DNA from: an uncultured Shewanella sp.
Lineage (GTDB): Bacteria > Pseudomonadota > Gammaproteobacteria > Enterobacterales > Shewanellaceae
Length of the DNA stretch: 64,000 nt
Reading direction: 5' to 3'
NCBI RefSeq assembly: GCF_947501225.1
Contig: NZ_CANMUW010000010.1
Span: forward strand, 1-64,000
Both the position numbers and the translations under genes were made by a program. This document shows positions 50,669-59,794 of the stretch, one piece after another. The notes beneath the pieces were generated by a model that saw only the letters and a program-made list of their open reading frames with translations, did not search any database and was not told where the DNA came from. Position 1 is the first letter of the stretch. Each line of letters begins with the position of its first letter.

Positions 50669-52744
50669 TTAGGCTTGAACAAATTGCTCCCTGTCACCCA
50701 GCCAACGTTGCACTATGCCGTCTACATTATCAGGTGCTTGCTGCATGAGGTGAACGGCGAGTTTCTGAATATGGGGGATCAGGGCCTGATCTCTGATGAG
50801 ATCGGCAATTTTCATATCGGCGATGCCGGTCTGCTTGGTGCCCAGCACCTCGCCCGGGCCTCTGATCTCAAGATCTTTTTGAGCTATGATAAAGCCATCG
50901 TTGCTGTCTCTGAGTACGCCCAATCGTTTCGTGGCACTTGGCGAGAGCGGCGCCTTATACATTAGTACGCAATGGCTCGCCACGGCGCCACGGCCGACGC
51001 GGCCTCTTAGCTGGTGTAGTTGAGCTAAGCCCAATCGCTCCGGGTTTTCGATGATCATCAGGCTGGCGTTGGGAACATCGACCCCCACTTCGATAACCGT
51101 AGTTGCGACTAACAGGTTAAGGTTTCCGGCCTTGAACTCGGCCATGATCGCTTGCTTCTCGGCCGGTTTCATGCGGCCATGAACAAGACCAACCTTGAGA
51201 TCGGCGAGTACCTGCCTCAGCTCTTCTGCGGTATCTTCGGCGGCCTGACATTCGAGTACCTCAGACTCTTCGATTAAGGTGCAGACCCAATAGGCCTGTC
51301 GCCCCTGGTTAATGGCGGCTTGCCTGACCCTCTCTATCACCTCACTGCGTCTGGCATCGGATACGGCCACAGTTGCAACCGGCGTACGCCCGGGCGGCAG
51401 TTCATCGATAACCGAAGTATCTAAATCTGCATACGCCGTCATGGCTAATGTACGTGGGATTGGGGTCGCGGTCATGATCAGTTGATGGGGGTGAAATCCT
51501 TGGGTTATCCCTTTCTCTCTCAGCCCCAGACGTTGATGCACACCAAATCTGTGCTGCTCATCTATGATGATCAGAGCCAGCTTATTGAAGATGACTTGTT
51601 CCTGAAATATGGCGTGGGTACCTATCACCATATGGGCTTCACCGCTCTCTATATCGGCCAGAGACTGAGCTCTCGCCTTGCCCTTTAATTTGCCCGCTAG
51701 CCAGCCAACCTTTAGTCCCAGAGGCTCAAACCATTGAGAGAAGTTCTCGGCGTGTTGCTCCGCAAGTAGCTCTGTCGGAGCCATCATGGCGACCTGATAA
51801 CCGTTTTCTATTGCCTGTAGTGCGGCCAGGGCCGCAACTAAGGTTTTGCCGGAGCCAACATCCCCCTGAACCAGACGCATCATAGGGAAGGGCTGTTCCA
51901 GATCCGTCGAGATATCGGTGCCGACTCTCTGCTGCGCTCCGGTGGGCTTAAAGGGCAGTGACTGCAAAAATGGGTTGAGCAGTTGCCCCGATGCCGGCAT
52001 CGACACGGCCTGGTCCCGGTTGCTGCGTTGACGCAGCTTCAACATACTCAGGTTGTGAGCCAGCAGCTCCTCCTGAATTAACCTCTGTTGGGCGGGGTGA
52101 GTGCCCTGCTCAAGCTCGAACAGGGCGACACCGGTATGCGGGCGATGTAGCAGCTGAAGGGCTTCTTTCAGACTCAAATTGTTAGGCTGCAGCTCAGGTG
52201 GGATCAGCTCCTGCAGGCCCCCCTCTTCGAGCAGAGCCAGGGCTTGATCTGTCAGCTTTATCCAACTGGCCTGCTTGAGTCCTTCGGTTGTCGGATAGAC
52301 GGGGGTTAAGGTGTCACTGAGCGCCAGATCGCTGCTGTCATGCAGCAGCTTATATTCGGGATGAATGATCTCTGCCTGATGTTTTCCGCGGCGAATTTCG
52401 CCATAGGCGCGAATGGTTGCGCCATTTTGTAAACCGTTTTTCTGCGCGACAGAGAAGTTGAAAAACCTCAATGTGAGGCTGGCTGTGTCATCTCTGACGG
52501 TACAGGTCAGCATGCGTTTACGGCCCTGGATAATCTGACTGGATTGAATAACGGCTTCGATAGTGCCGTAGCTGCCGGGATAGAGTGAGGCTATGGGGTA
52601 GATCTGAGTGCGATCTTCATAGCGCAGGGGGAGGTGAAACAGCAGATCTTGTACCGTTTGGATGCCGAGCTTAGCCAAACGTTCAGCCATCTTCTTGGCA
52701 ACGCCTTTGAGCTCTGTTACGGGAACAAGATCTAGTCTCTTCAC
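50669..52744 (-). CDS. recG: ATP-dependent DNA helicase RecG
   Basis: Branch-migrating helicase that reverses stalled forks and processes recombination intermediates. The 691-residue protein has the N-terminal wedge/OB domain (HLPLRYEDRTQIYP near residue 38) and then helicase motifs: Walker A GDVGSGKT near 293, DEQH in IIDEQHRFG near 396, TATPIPRT near 426, and motif VI QLRGRVGRG near 590. The start is a GTG at 52744. In E. coli recG follows trmH directly; here other genes separate them. Confidence 0.96.
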   Translation of the reverse strand: MKRLDLVPVTELKGVAKKMAERLAKLGIQTVQDLLFHLPLRYEDRTQIYPIASLYPGSYGTIEAVIQSSQIIQGRKRMLTCTVRDDTASLTLRFFNFSVAQKNGLQNGATIRAYGEIRRGKHQAEIIHPEYKLLHDSSDLALSDTLTPVYPTTEGLKQASWIKLTDQALALLEEGGLQELIPPELQPNNLSLKEALQLLHRPHTGVALFELEQGTHPAQQRLIQEELLAHNLSMLKLRQRSNRDQAVSMPASGQLLNPFLQSLPFKPTGAQQRVGTDISTDLEQPFPMMRLVQGDVGSGKTLVAALAALQAIENGYQVAMMAPTELLAEQHAENFSQWFEPLGLKVGWLAGKLKGKARAQSLADIESGEAHMVIGTHAIFQEQVIFNKLALIIIDEQHRFGVHQRLGLREKGITQGFHPHQLIMTATPIPRTLAMTAYADLDTSVIDELPPGRTPVATVAVSDARRSEVIERVRQAAINQGRQAYWVCTLIEESEVLECQAAEDTAEELRQVLADLKVGLVHGRMKPAEKQAIMAEFKAGNLNLLVATTVIEVGVDVPNASLMIIENPERLGLAQLHQLRGRVGRGAVASHCVLMYKAPLSPSATKRLGVLRDSNDGFIIAQKDLEIRGPGEVLGTKQTGIADMKIADLIRDQALIPHIQKLAVHLMQQAPDNVDGIVQRWLGDREQFVQA

Positions 52745-52910
52745 TCACAATACCAATCTGATTAATTGAGTATTGTCGCTTATAACACACTCAATTACTG
52801 TATTTATATACATATACTATCAGATAAACGTGTGATGGCAATCCTATGGTAGGTATTACTGTTTAAGCTCAGGTGCAAATTTCCCGGAGTCTGACGAAGT
52901 CCCTGTTGGT

Positions 52911-53507
52911 TTATAACCAGCCTTTTTTCCGCGCGATCCGCGCAGCATCGATTCGGTTTGATGCATGAAGTTTACTTATAGCTTCAGAAAGATAGTTCCG
53001 CACTGTGCCTTCGGCGATAAACAGTGCAGTTGCTATCTCGGCTGTAGAGCGCCCCTCACTGGCGAGCCGCAGTGCTTTTCGTTCCTTATCGTTGAGGGGA
53101 TCGCTTTCTCCTATGGCCATGATGGCGAGTTCTGGGTCTATGACACGTTTTCCCGCCATCACCTGCCTTATTCCATGTATCAGGCTATCAGATGGGGCGT
53201 CTTTGAGCAGGAAACCGCCGACACCGGATTCGATGGCTCGCTTTATGTATCCTGCTCTGCCAAATGTCGTGAGTATGATGACTTTAATTGGACTATCTTG
53301 CTTTTGACACCATTGGGCTAGTTCAAGCCCTGTCAGTCCCGGCATCTCTATATCGGTAAGCAGCAGATCGAATGTGTCTTTTTTCAGAAGTGATAGGGCC
53401 TCGTCGCCATCACAGGCCTGGGTTACCTCAAACTCGCCATCAAGGCTCAGCAACGCCGCGAGTGCACCTCTGACCATAGCCTGATCTTCGGCGAGTAAAA
53501 TATTCAT
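52911..53507 (-). CDS. DesR/NarL-type response regulator
   Basis: A 198-residue response regulator with a receiver domain (phospho-Asp in LLLTDIEMPG near residue 53, conserved Thr and Lys in ILTTFG and LLKDA) and a LuxR-type helix-turn-helix at residues about 135-190. It most resembles the DesR subgroup. Its ATG overlaps the stop of the kinase gene (ATGA), so the two are a cognate pair. Regulated genes are not known; a TGACA-type palindrome upstream of the operon is a candidate site. Confidence 0.88.
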   Translation of the reverse strand: MNILLAEDQAMVRGALAALLSLDGEFEVTQACDGDEALSLLKKDTFDLLLTDIEMPGLTGLELAQWCQKQDSPIKVIILTTFGRAGYIKRAIESGVGGFLLKDAPSDSLIHGIRQVMAGKRVIDPELAIMAIGESDPLNDKERKALRLASEGRSTAEIATALFIAEGTVRNYLSEAISKLHASNRIDAARIARKKGWL

Positions 53508-54649
53508 CAGTTTTGCACTCCGGATACTAGTTTTTGAGCTCTGGGCTCTAGCGCTTGTTCTTCAGGTACTGGCAGGGTGATGGTAAAACGACAATGCTTT
53601 TCGAGGCTGTAATCAAGCTTGCCCTGAAACTCACTCAAACGCTCTCTTATTCCACTCAATCCATTTCCCTCGGTGACGCTTTGTGGCGTACCGTTATCGG
53701 TGACTGAGATATTGATCTCATCGGTTAACCGCTCAAATGTTATAACACAGTGGCTGGCCTGGCTGTGACGGATGACGTTATTACACAGCTCCGTAATGCT
53801 CAGTATCAGTTGAGATTCCAGAGTTGATGGCAGGATTGGGAGGTCGCCCTCGAGACTGACGCTCAGCCCTTTATCTCTGAGAGTCTGACATAGCTGCATC
53901 ACGCTGGCCGATAGTCCCTTATGTTTATAGTCTGAGACCGTTTGACGTATCTGACTTAAACTATCGCGCGCGATCTCGTTTAGCTCTCTCAACTGAATCC
54001 TCGCCTGCTCAAGCTCATCTTTAGCCAAGAGTTTTTCCGCCAGTTCCGCCTTGAGTGAGATACTCGAAAGATTGTGCCCCATGATATCGTGAAGATCCCT
54101 GCCGATACGCTCCCGCTCTAACATGGTTGCCAGTTGGCTTATCTCCGCCTCACTCTGCTGCTGACGACATTTAGCCTCGACTCGTTTCCGTTCGGCCACG
54201 CCAAACAGACCCACCCCTAAGACGAGAAAGCCGCCATAGAGAACGAAGAAATAATGATTGATCCCAAGGAGTAATGAGAGTGTAGTGAGCAGCGTTAGTA
54301 AAGCCAGCAGGCCGAAAAAGGCTGTTCTGAGGGAGTAATAGAAACCGATAAAGAAGCCGGCGAACGTGAAAAGCGCCAGTGATCCGGCATTGATCGGAGT
54401 GATCAGCGCACCTAGGGCTATCATGGCGAGAATAGGGTAAACGGCTTTCACTTTCGAGCTGCGGTGGGCCCAAAAATAACAGTAAATAAAAGGGGGCAGG
54501 ATCAGTAAGCTTACCCCTATCTCCCATAGCGGCATCTCGGTAAGAAACATCGGGATAAAATAGAAAACCAGGTTAACCAAATAGATCCAGGCAAGCTTAT
54601 CTTCGGTGGTTTTACCGCAGGTTCCCGGCATCAACTCTGTGCTCTTCAT
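53507..54649 (-). CDS. DesK-like membrane sensor histidine kinase
   Basis: A 380-residue kinase of the HPK7/DesK class. Five or six hydrophobic helices fill residues about 20-150, a linker helix follows, and the HisKA_3 motif with the phospho-His is in GRDLHDIMGHNLSSIS near 188. The HATPase domain contains NVIRHSQASH and DNGTPQ. Such kinases often sense membrane fluidity or thickness. ATG 54649 has AGGGA upstream; a TTG 20 codons earlier is less likely. It lies 60 bases after the TPR gene and overlaps the regulator gene. Confidence 0.87.
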   Translation of the reverse strand: MKSTELMPGTCGKTTEDKLAWIYLVNLVFYFIPMFLTEMPLWEIGVSLLILPPFIYCYFWAHRSSKVKAVYPILAMIALGALITPINAGSLALFTFAGFFIGFYYSLRTAFFGLLALLTLLTTLSLLLGINHYFFVLYGGFLVLGVGLFGVAERKRVEAKCRQQQSEAEISQLATMLERERIGRDLHDIMGHNLSSISLKAELAEKLLAKDELEQARIQLRELNEIARDSLSQIRQTVSDYKHKGLSASVMQLCQTLRDKGLSVSLEGDLPILPSTLESQLILSITELCNNVIRHSQASHCVITFERLTDEINISVTDNGTPQSVTEGNGLSGIRERLSEFQGKLDYSLEKHCRFTITLPVPEEQALEPRAQKLVSGVQN

Positions 54650-54709
54650 TGCATTAATTCCCTGTGGGAACCGCTTGGCTCTTTGAACTGGCCAAGCGGA
54701 ACATTTCAA

Positions 54710-55381
54710 CTAGTGGGTTAGATTGTTTTGTTTCAGCAAAAAGTTTGCCCAGGAGTAATCGGGCTGGATCTTAATGGCCGACTGCCAGTCGGCGAGTGCG
54801 CCTTGAGTGTCACCACTGTTTTGCTTAGCCAGCCCTCGCCAGGTATAGGCTTCTGCATGCCCCCAACAGACCTCATGGCAAGGTTCGCCGTAAAGGGCTA
54901 TTGCTCTGCTGCTTAACTCTATCGCATTTTTCATACTACCACCAAAGGCCACAGGGGTATTAAACGCAGAGATAGCTTTTACTAACGCGACTCTGGGATT
55001 CGAGGGGGAGAGTGCCTCCGCCTGAGTGAGAGCCTGGGACTGCTTAGGTCCTAAACTGGCTCCCCGGATATTGTCTATGCCTATCTGCATGCCATACACT
55101 GAGGCAAGCAGGGCAAGGGCTTCAGAATCGTCCAGCTCTTCCAGGGTTGATTGTGCCGTCGAGAGTGCAGATTTCGCCAATGTCCGCTGGCCTAATATGT
55201 TGGCTGTGATAGCCAGGCGATAGTTCGCATAGGCCAGCTCGTAACCCTGTGTCTGTTGACTCAGGCTTTGCAGGGCCGCTATGTTCATCGTATTAGAAGC
55301 GCTGTCGATAGCCGGGATCTCGTTAGCGTTAACCATTTGTGTGAACAGCGACATGGTGGTGAGCAGTATTGCAGTTTTCAT
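54710..55381 (-). CDS. Exported tetratricopeptide-repeat protein
   Basis: A 223-residue protein with a signal peptide (cleavage near VNANE) and helical TPR-like repeats. The clearest unit is AEAYTWRGLAKQNSGDTQGALADWQSAIKIQP near the C-terminus. ATG 55381 is preceded by AAAGGAGATCG, a strong ribosome site; the longer frame adds 25 residues without support. It is first in an operon with the DesK/DesR-like pair. A periplasmic scaffolding or sensing role is possible but unproven. Confidence 0.8.
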   Translation of the reverse strand: MKTAILLTTMSLFTQMVNANEIPAIDSASNTMNIAALQSLSQQTQGYELAYANYRLAITANILGQRTLAKSALSTAQSTLEELDDSEALALLASVYGMQIGIDNIRGASLGPKQSQALTQAEALSPSNPRVALVKAISAFNTPVAFGGSMKNAIELSSRAIALYGEPCHEVCWGHAEAYTWRGLAKQNSGDTQGALADWQSAIKIQPDYSWANFLLKQNNLTH

Positions 55382-55473
55382 ATCGATCTCCTTTAATTTC
55401 CATTTATGGGGTATGGGATCAGTATGGGTAATTGGCTGAGATATTGGCAGGCACAAAGGTCATCAGATCACTA

Positions 55474-55485
55474 TGACAAATGTCA
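55474..55485. promoter_or_regulatory. Palindrome upstream of the TPR-kinase-regulator operon
   Basis: TGACAAATGTCA is a 12-base inverted repeat (TGACA, 2-base spacer, TGTCA) lying about 93 bases before the TPR start codon. It could be an operator for the DesR-like regulator, but single short palindromes occur by chance. Confidence 0.3.
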
Positions 55486-55547
55486 CTTTCAATGTTCCTT
55501 TGTAAGCCACCGCAAGTCGTGGTGGCTTTTGAGAAGGAGGGTGAAGA

Positions 55548-56480
55548 CTAAGCTAAAGCCTGAGTCACCAGATAACCGATGTAGGAGATATATCCTGCCA
55601 ATAGGATACCGCCTTCCCGGCGTCCGATTCTGAATCCGGATCTGGCAAAGGGCAGGGTGAGTAGTGCCAATATCAGCATCACCACCAGATCTAAAACTTG
55701 TACGCCTCCGGCGGCAATGGGGTGTATGAGTGCCGTGATCCCCAATATACCTAAGATATTGAACATGTTAGAGCCGACAATATTGCCTATGGCGATATCG
55801 CTCTCCCCCTTTCTGGCTGCCACGACCGAGGTGACAAGTTCCGGCATGCTTGTGCCTATTGCAACTATGGTCAGCCCTATGATCACCTCGTCGATACCTA
55901 AGGTTTTAGCTAATTCGACGGCGCCATCGACAAACAGGATTCCGCCTCCAACCAACATGGCTATGCCTGTGACCACAAGCAGCAATGACAGCAGCGGGTG
56001 CTGGGGACGCGTATCGACCTCTTCATTGTTTCCGGCGCTCTTTGAACTTATGTAGTTGAAGCCAAGATAGGCGAACAGTAGCGTGGTTAGCAGGGCGCCA
56101 TCGAACAAACTAAGCTTGCCATCGAGCAGTAGTCCCCAAAAAAGTATCGAGGCGACAATCATGACAGGAATGTCCCGTCTTACCATCTGAGACTGTACCT
56201 GGATGGGCCTGATTAAGGCTGTCACCGCCAGAATGAGACCTATGTTGGCGATGTTTGAGCCTATGACATTGCCCAGGGCGATACCACTGTTGCCTGCGAG
56301 TGCGGACTTTAAACTGACGGCCAGCTCAGGCGCACTGGTACCGAATGCAACTATGGTCAAGCCGATAACCAGGGGGGCGATGCCTAATCTGAGCGCGATA
56401 GCACTCGCACCTCTAACCAGAGCCTCGGCACCGAGTGTTAATATTACAAAACCGCCGATAATTGACAGTAAAATGAGCAT
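55548..56480 (-). CDS. yrbG: Calcium/sodium antiporter, YrbG-like
   Basis: A 310-residue CaCA-family membrane protein with ten predicted helices. The two alpha-repeats are clear: GTSAPELAVSLKSAL with GNVIGSNIAN near residues 42-70, and GTSMPELVTSVVAA with GNIVGSNMFN near 210-240. ATG 56480 gives the family N-terminus (MLILLSIIGG); the longer frame adds 38 residues. It exchanges cations at the inner membrane. It is separated from the ligase gene upstream by that gene's terminator. Confidence 0.92.
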   Translation of the reverse strand: MLILLSIIGGFVILTLGAEALVRGASAIALRLGIAPLVIGLTIVAFGTSAPELAVSLKSALAGNSGIALGNVIGSNIANIGLILAVTALIRPIQVQSQMVRRDIPVMIVASILFWGLLLDGKLSLFDGALLTTLLFAYLGFNYISSKSAGNNEEVDTRPQHPLLSLLLVVTGIAMLVGGGILFVDGAVELAKTLGIDEVIIGLTIVAIGTSMPELVTSVVAARKGESDIAIGNIVGSNMFNILGILGITALIHPIAAGGVQVLDLVVMLILALLTLPFARSGFRIGRREGGILLAGYISYIGYLVTQALA

Positions 56481-56597
56481 GCTTTTCACCAGGATAATTT
56501 CAGGGTGGCTAGCATAAGTATTTTGCCCGGACTGGCAATCAAAATAAGCAGTAAATGGATTAAATTTCGTTAACGATCTCTGATGGCGAAGCAAAAA

Positions 56598-56622
56598 AAA
56601 GCATGCCCTGAGACATGCTTTG
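56598..56622 (-). terminator. Rho-independent terminator of the acyl-CoA ligase gene
   Basis: AAAGCATG and CATGCTTT form an 8-bp stem with an 8-base loop; on the minus strand it runs into eight T residues. It lies 35 bases beyond the ligase stop. Confidence 0.88.
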
Positions 56623-56656
56623 ATTGAAGTAGATTCGAAGCCGTTGCTCCTGGAGG

Positions 56657-58324
56657 TTACAGCTCCTCCTCCCAGCGAACTTTGCCTCCACGGAGGCCGT
56701 CAACTTTTTCGCTGAAACGTGCTTCCAGAACATGACGTTTTATCTTCAGTGTCGGTGTTAACACGTCATTATCGACATCCCAGGCTTCAGCGACGACTAC
56801 GATCGCATCTAAGGTCTCATGGGACTCCAGATTAGGGTTGATGCTGTCCATCGTGGCCTTCAGGGAGGTACGTACCTCCTCTCTTGGCTGCAGCGAAGCA
56901 CCCTCTGAGAGCTGTACCAGTGCGATAGGGTGAGGCAGGCCAGAACCTATGACGCAGAGCAGCTCTATATGGGGATCCTGGGCAAGTTTGCGCTCGATAG
57001 GCACAGGAGCGACATATTTTCCTTTTGAGGTCTTGAAGTTATCTTTGACTCGCCCGGTGATGGTGACACAGCCATCTTTGTCGATTTCACATAGATCGCC
57101 GGTATGGAAGAAGCCATCGGGATCGAAACTGGCTGCGGTTACCTCGGGTTGCTTATAGTAACCCGTCATCAACCCGGGGCTCTTAACCAGCAGCTCACCG
57201 GACTCGGCTTGTTTAATGTCACACCCTTCAATGGCGCGGCCGACGGTCCCAATCTTTTCGGGATCGAAGGGGAAGTTGATGATCGAGTAGGCACTGTTCT
57301 CAGTCATGCCCCAGGCTTCACTGATATTGAGTCCAATCTTGTGATACCAGGCGATCAGCGAAGGTGGAATAGGCGCCGAGCCCGACCCCAAAAGGTGGCA
57401 GTGCTCTAAACCTAAACCTTCATGGATCTTCCGCTTCACTATGTTGCTGAGGATAGGAACCTTGAGCAGGAAGTTAAGTTTCTTATAGCCGACCTTTTCA
57501 ATGATGTTCTGCTGAAACAGACTCCAGAGCCGCGGGACAGAGAAGAAGACAGTGGGCCTTGCACGCTGAACATCGGCGACGAAGCTGTCGAGGCTCTCGA
57601 CGAAGGCGACACTGCTGCCCGAATAAAATGAGGAGCCTTCCATCGCAACACGTTCGGTAATATGGGCAAGTGGCAGATAGGAGATCAACCTGTCTTCGAC
57701 ATCCGTCTTTAGATCCCGCACCACCGCCTTACAGGTCCAGCCGTAGCTGGCGAAGGTCTGTATCGCACCCTTAGGCTTGCCCGTGGAGCCCGAGGTATAG
57801 ATGAGGGTCATGACCTGATCCGGCGTCGCGAACGGCACATCGACCAGAGGCTGGCCCATTTCGAGCAAACTGTCCCACTGGTATTGGGCCGGCATGGTGT
57901 CGTAGGGCATTGCCATCCTCAGGATATCGCCGCCAACACCGGCTTCCTGATCGGCCCAGTAATCCAGCTTACCGATGAAAATGGCTTTCGCTTCGCTGTG
58001 CTCCAGCACATAACGTATGGTGTCTGCATTGGCGGTAGGGTAGATGGGGACGCTGATGTATCCGCCGTGCATCAGTGCCAGATCGGTAATAAACCATTCG
58101 GCACAGTTCTTCGATAACACGGCGATCTTATCGCCGGGCTTCAATCCCAGATGCCTGAGTGCTCCGGCGATCTGCTGCATCTTCTGCTGCACATCCAGCC
58201 AGCTAAAATCTTTATACTGACCATTGATAGGTTGTCTCAGATAGGTTTTGTTACCGAGCTTGTCGACCCAGTGGGCTAGCATCTCTACAGGGGTTTTAAT
58301 TGTCGATTCCATCAGCGATTCCAT
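56657..58324 (-). CDS. Long-chain fatty acid-CoA ligase (FadD/ACSL type)
   Basis: A 555-residue AMP-forming acyl-CoA synthetase. The P-loop is LIYTSGSTGKPKGA near residue 175, followed by YLPLAHITERV, AWGMTEN near 325, and the C-terminal GRVKDNFKTSKGKYVAP hinge near 440. Length and the PLAHITER motif fit the eukaryotic-type long-chain synthetases rather than E. coli FadD. Start is ambiguous: ATG 58324 and ATG 58312 begin identical nine-base stretches (ATGGAATCG), and GGAA precedes the second. It is transcribed alone. Confidence 0.9.
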   Translation of the reverse strand: MESLMESTIKTPVEMLAHWVDKLGNKTYLRQPINGQYKDFSWLDVQQKMQQIAGALRHLGLKPGDKIAVLSKNCAEWFITDLALMHGGYISVPIYPTANADTIRYVLEHSEAKAIFIGKLDYWADQEAGVGGDILRMAMPYDTMPAQYQWDSLLEMGQPLVDVPFATPDQVMTLIYTSGSTGKPKGAIQTFASYGWTCKAVVRDLKTDVEDRLISYLPLAHITERVAMEGSSFYSGSSVAFVESLDSFVADVQRARPTVFFSVPRLWSLFQQNIIEKVGYKKLNFLLKVPILSNIVKRKIHEGLGLEHCHLLGSGSAPIPPSLIAWYHKIGLNISEAWGMTENSAYSIINFPFDPEKIGTVGRAIEGCDIKQAESGELLVKSPGLMTGYYKQPEVTAASFDPDGFFHTGDLCEIDKDGCVTITGRVKDNFKTSKGKYVAPVPIERKLAQDPHIELLCVIGSGLPHPIALVQLSEGASLQPREEVRTSLKATMDSINPNLESHETLDAIVVVAEAWDVDNDVLTPTLKIKRHVLEARFSEKVDGLRGGKVRWEEEL

Positions 58325-58569
58325 AATTATTATTGTTAAAATCAAACCAAACAGAGCTGTTCTTTTTATTAGTGTTCGATATCTGTGCGGCTACGTCTTT
58401 GAGTATGGCGAAAAATGTGATCTATGACAAATTCTTTGGAGAATAAATAGTTGGAAGATGAAAACTTAAAGAGGAATTGAGGGAGAAAGGAATTATATGG
58501 CTGGAGTTTGTCTCTGCAAGGGGCGCTCGCTTGTGCCGGAACGACCCTTTAACAGAGATGAAAATAGGC

Positions 58570-59268
58570 TTACTCTACCGGCTCGGGGAGTGGTGTTCGC
58601 ATCCTTTCCCACCAGTGGGCATCGGCAACGATTTGCCCCTGTTCATCTACCTTAGGATAGGGGATATCCTTGCGGCGACAAGCCTTAGCGTAGATGGGGT
58701 GCCCCTGCTCGAATAGTTTTATCTGGCAATAGGCTTCATCGAGTCTGCGTTGGCCATACATTCCGGCAACTTGTCTCTGACGCTGCGCCTCATACATGAT
58801 AAGCGCCGAGGCGACCGAGACATTGAGTGATTGCACCATGCCTATCATAGGGATGATGATATGTTGATCGGCAGCGGCGATCCCCTCCGGGCTGACTCCA
58901 TCACGCTCATTACCTAAGATGATGGCTGTGGGACGCGTATAGTCTATTTCGCGAAAATCTACCGCATTTTCAGAAAAGTTGGTTGCCAGTATCTGCATTC
59001 CCTGGGCACGAAACTCAGCTTTAGCCTCATCCATATGATTATGTTTGACGGTTTTAACCCATTGCTGGCTGCCCGAGGCTGTATTACCCGAAACTCGCAT
59101 CTCAATATCCGGCCAGACCGCATGAATTTGGTGGATCCCCACGGCATCGGCCGTACGAACGACTGCGGCGATATTATTGGTTTTATGGACCTTATCGAGA
59201 CAGAGGGTCAGATCCGGCTGGCGGTTGTCTAGCATCTGATTGATGCGTGCAAAGCGTTCTGGACTCAT
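58570..59268 (-). CDS. trmH: tRNA (guanosine-18-2-prime-O)-methyltransferase
   Basis: SPOUT-family methyltransferase that modifies G18 in the D-loop of tRNA using SAM. The 232-residue protein has motif 1 around NNIAAVVRTADAVG near residue 31, motif 2 LGNERDGVS near 120 and motif 3 MVQSLNVSVASAL near 143, which form the knotted SAM site. It ends with a TrmH-specific basic C-terminal helix region. It follows ridA and spoT on the same strand, as in the conserved spoT neighbourhood. Confidence 0.95.
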   Translation of the reverse strand: MSPERFARINQMLDNRQPDLTLCLDKVHKTNNIAAVVRTADAVGIHQIHAVWPDIEMRVSGNTASGSQQWVKTVKHNHMDEAKAEFRAQGMQILATNFSENAVDFREIDYTRPTAIILGNERDGVSPEGIAAADQHIIIPMIGMVQSLNVSVASALIMYEAQRQRQVAGMYGQRRLDEAYCQIKLFEQGHPIYAKACRRKDIPYPKVDEQGQIVADAHWWERMRTPLPEPVE

Positions 59269-59301
59269 GGCTAACTTCTTTGTGAATAGTAAAAAACAAA
59301 A

Positions 59302-59317
59302 GGGCGCCGCAGCGCCC
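59302..59317 (-). terminator. Terminator hairpin between ridA and trmH
   Basis: GGGCGC and GCGCCC form a 6-bp GC stem with a 4-base loop, followed on the minus strand by TTTTGTTTTTT. It lies 20 bases after the ridA stop, so trmH expression may rely on read-through. Confidence 0.75.
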
Positions 59318-59337
59318 AGGTAGAGGGGAGAGCGAGA

Positions 59338-59721
59338 TTAGATCTCCATGACCCCATCCATCTCAACCAAGGAATCCTTTGGTAACTGCTTAACCCCGAT
59401 TGCGGCGCGAGCAGGGTAAGGCTGAGAGAAGTAACGCTCCATGATCTCATTAACGGTTGCGAAGTTGCTCAGGTCGGTCATAAAGATGTTGAGCTTGACG
59501 ATATCGCTCAGTGAGCCGCCTGCCGCTTCACATACTGCGGTAAGGTTTTCAAATACCTGAACTACCTGTGCTTCGAACTCATCGCTGACCATCTGCATAC
59601 TTTCAGGGTTCAGCGGGATCTGGCCCGAAAGATAGACGGTGCTGCCGACTCTTACGGCTTGAGAATAGGTACCGATCGCTTGTGGAGCTTTATCTGTGGC
59701 GATGATGATTTTTTCTGCCAT
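59338..59721 (-). CDS. ridA: 2-iminobutanoate/2-iminopropanoate deaminase RidA
   Basis: A 127-residue YjgF/YER057c/UK114 protein that hydrolyses reactive enamine/imine intermediates. The family signatures are SGQIPLNPE near residue 32, the catalytic Arg in [15 protein letters not shown] near 105 and the terminal DGVMEI. It is a homotrimer in relatives. It lies 73 bases after spoT and before trmH on the same strand; AGAG before the ATG supports the start. Confidence 0.95.
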   Translation of the reverse strand: MAEKIIIATDKAPQAIGTYSQAVRVGSTVYLSGQIPLNPESMQMVSDEFEAQVVQVFENLTAVCEAAGGSLSDIVKLNIFMTDLSNFATVNEIMERYFSQPYPARAAIGVKQLPKDSLVEMDGVMEI

Positions 59722-59794
59722 AACACTCTCTCTGTTTTGTTAACTAACTATCGATGAGGAATTTAACGCTTACAAAACTTAATGACTACCATGC

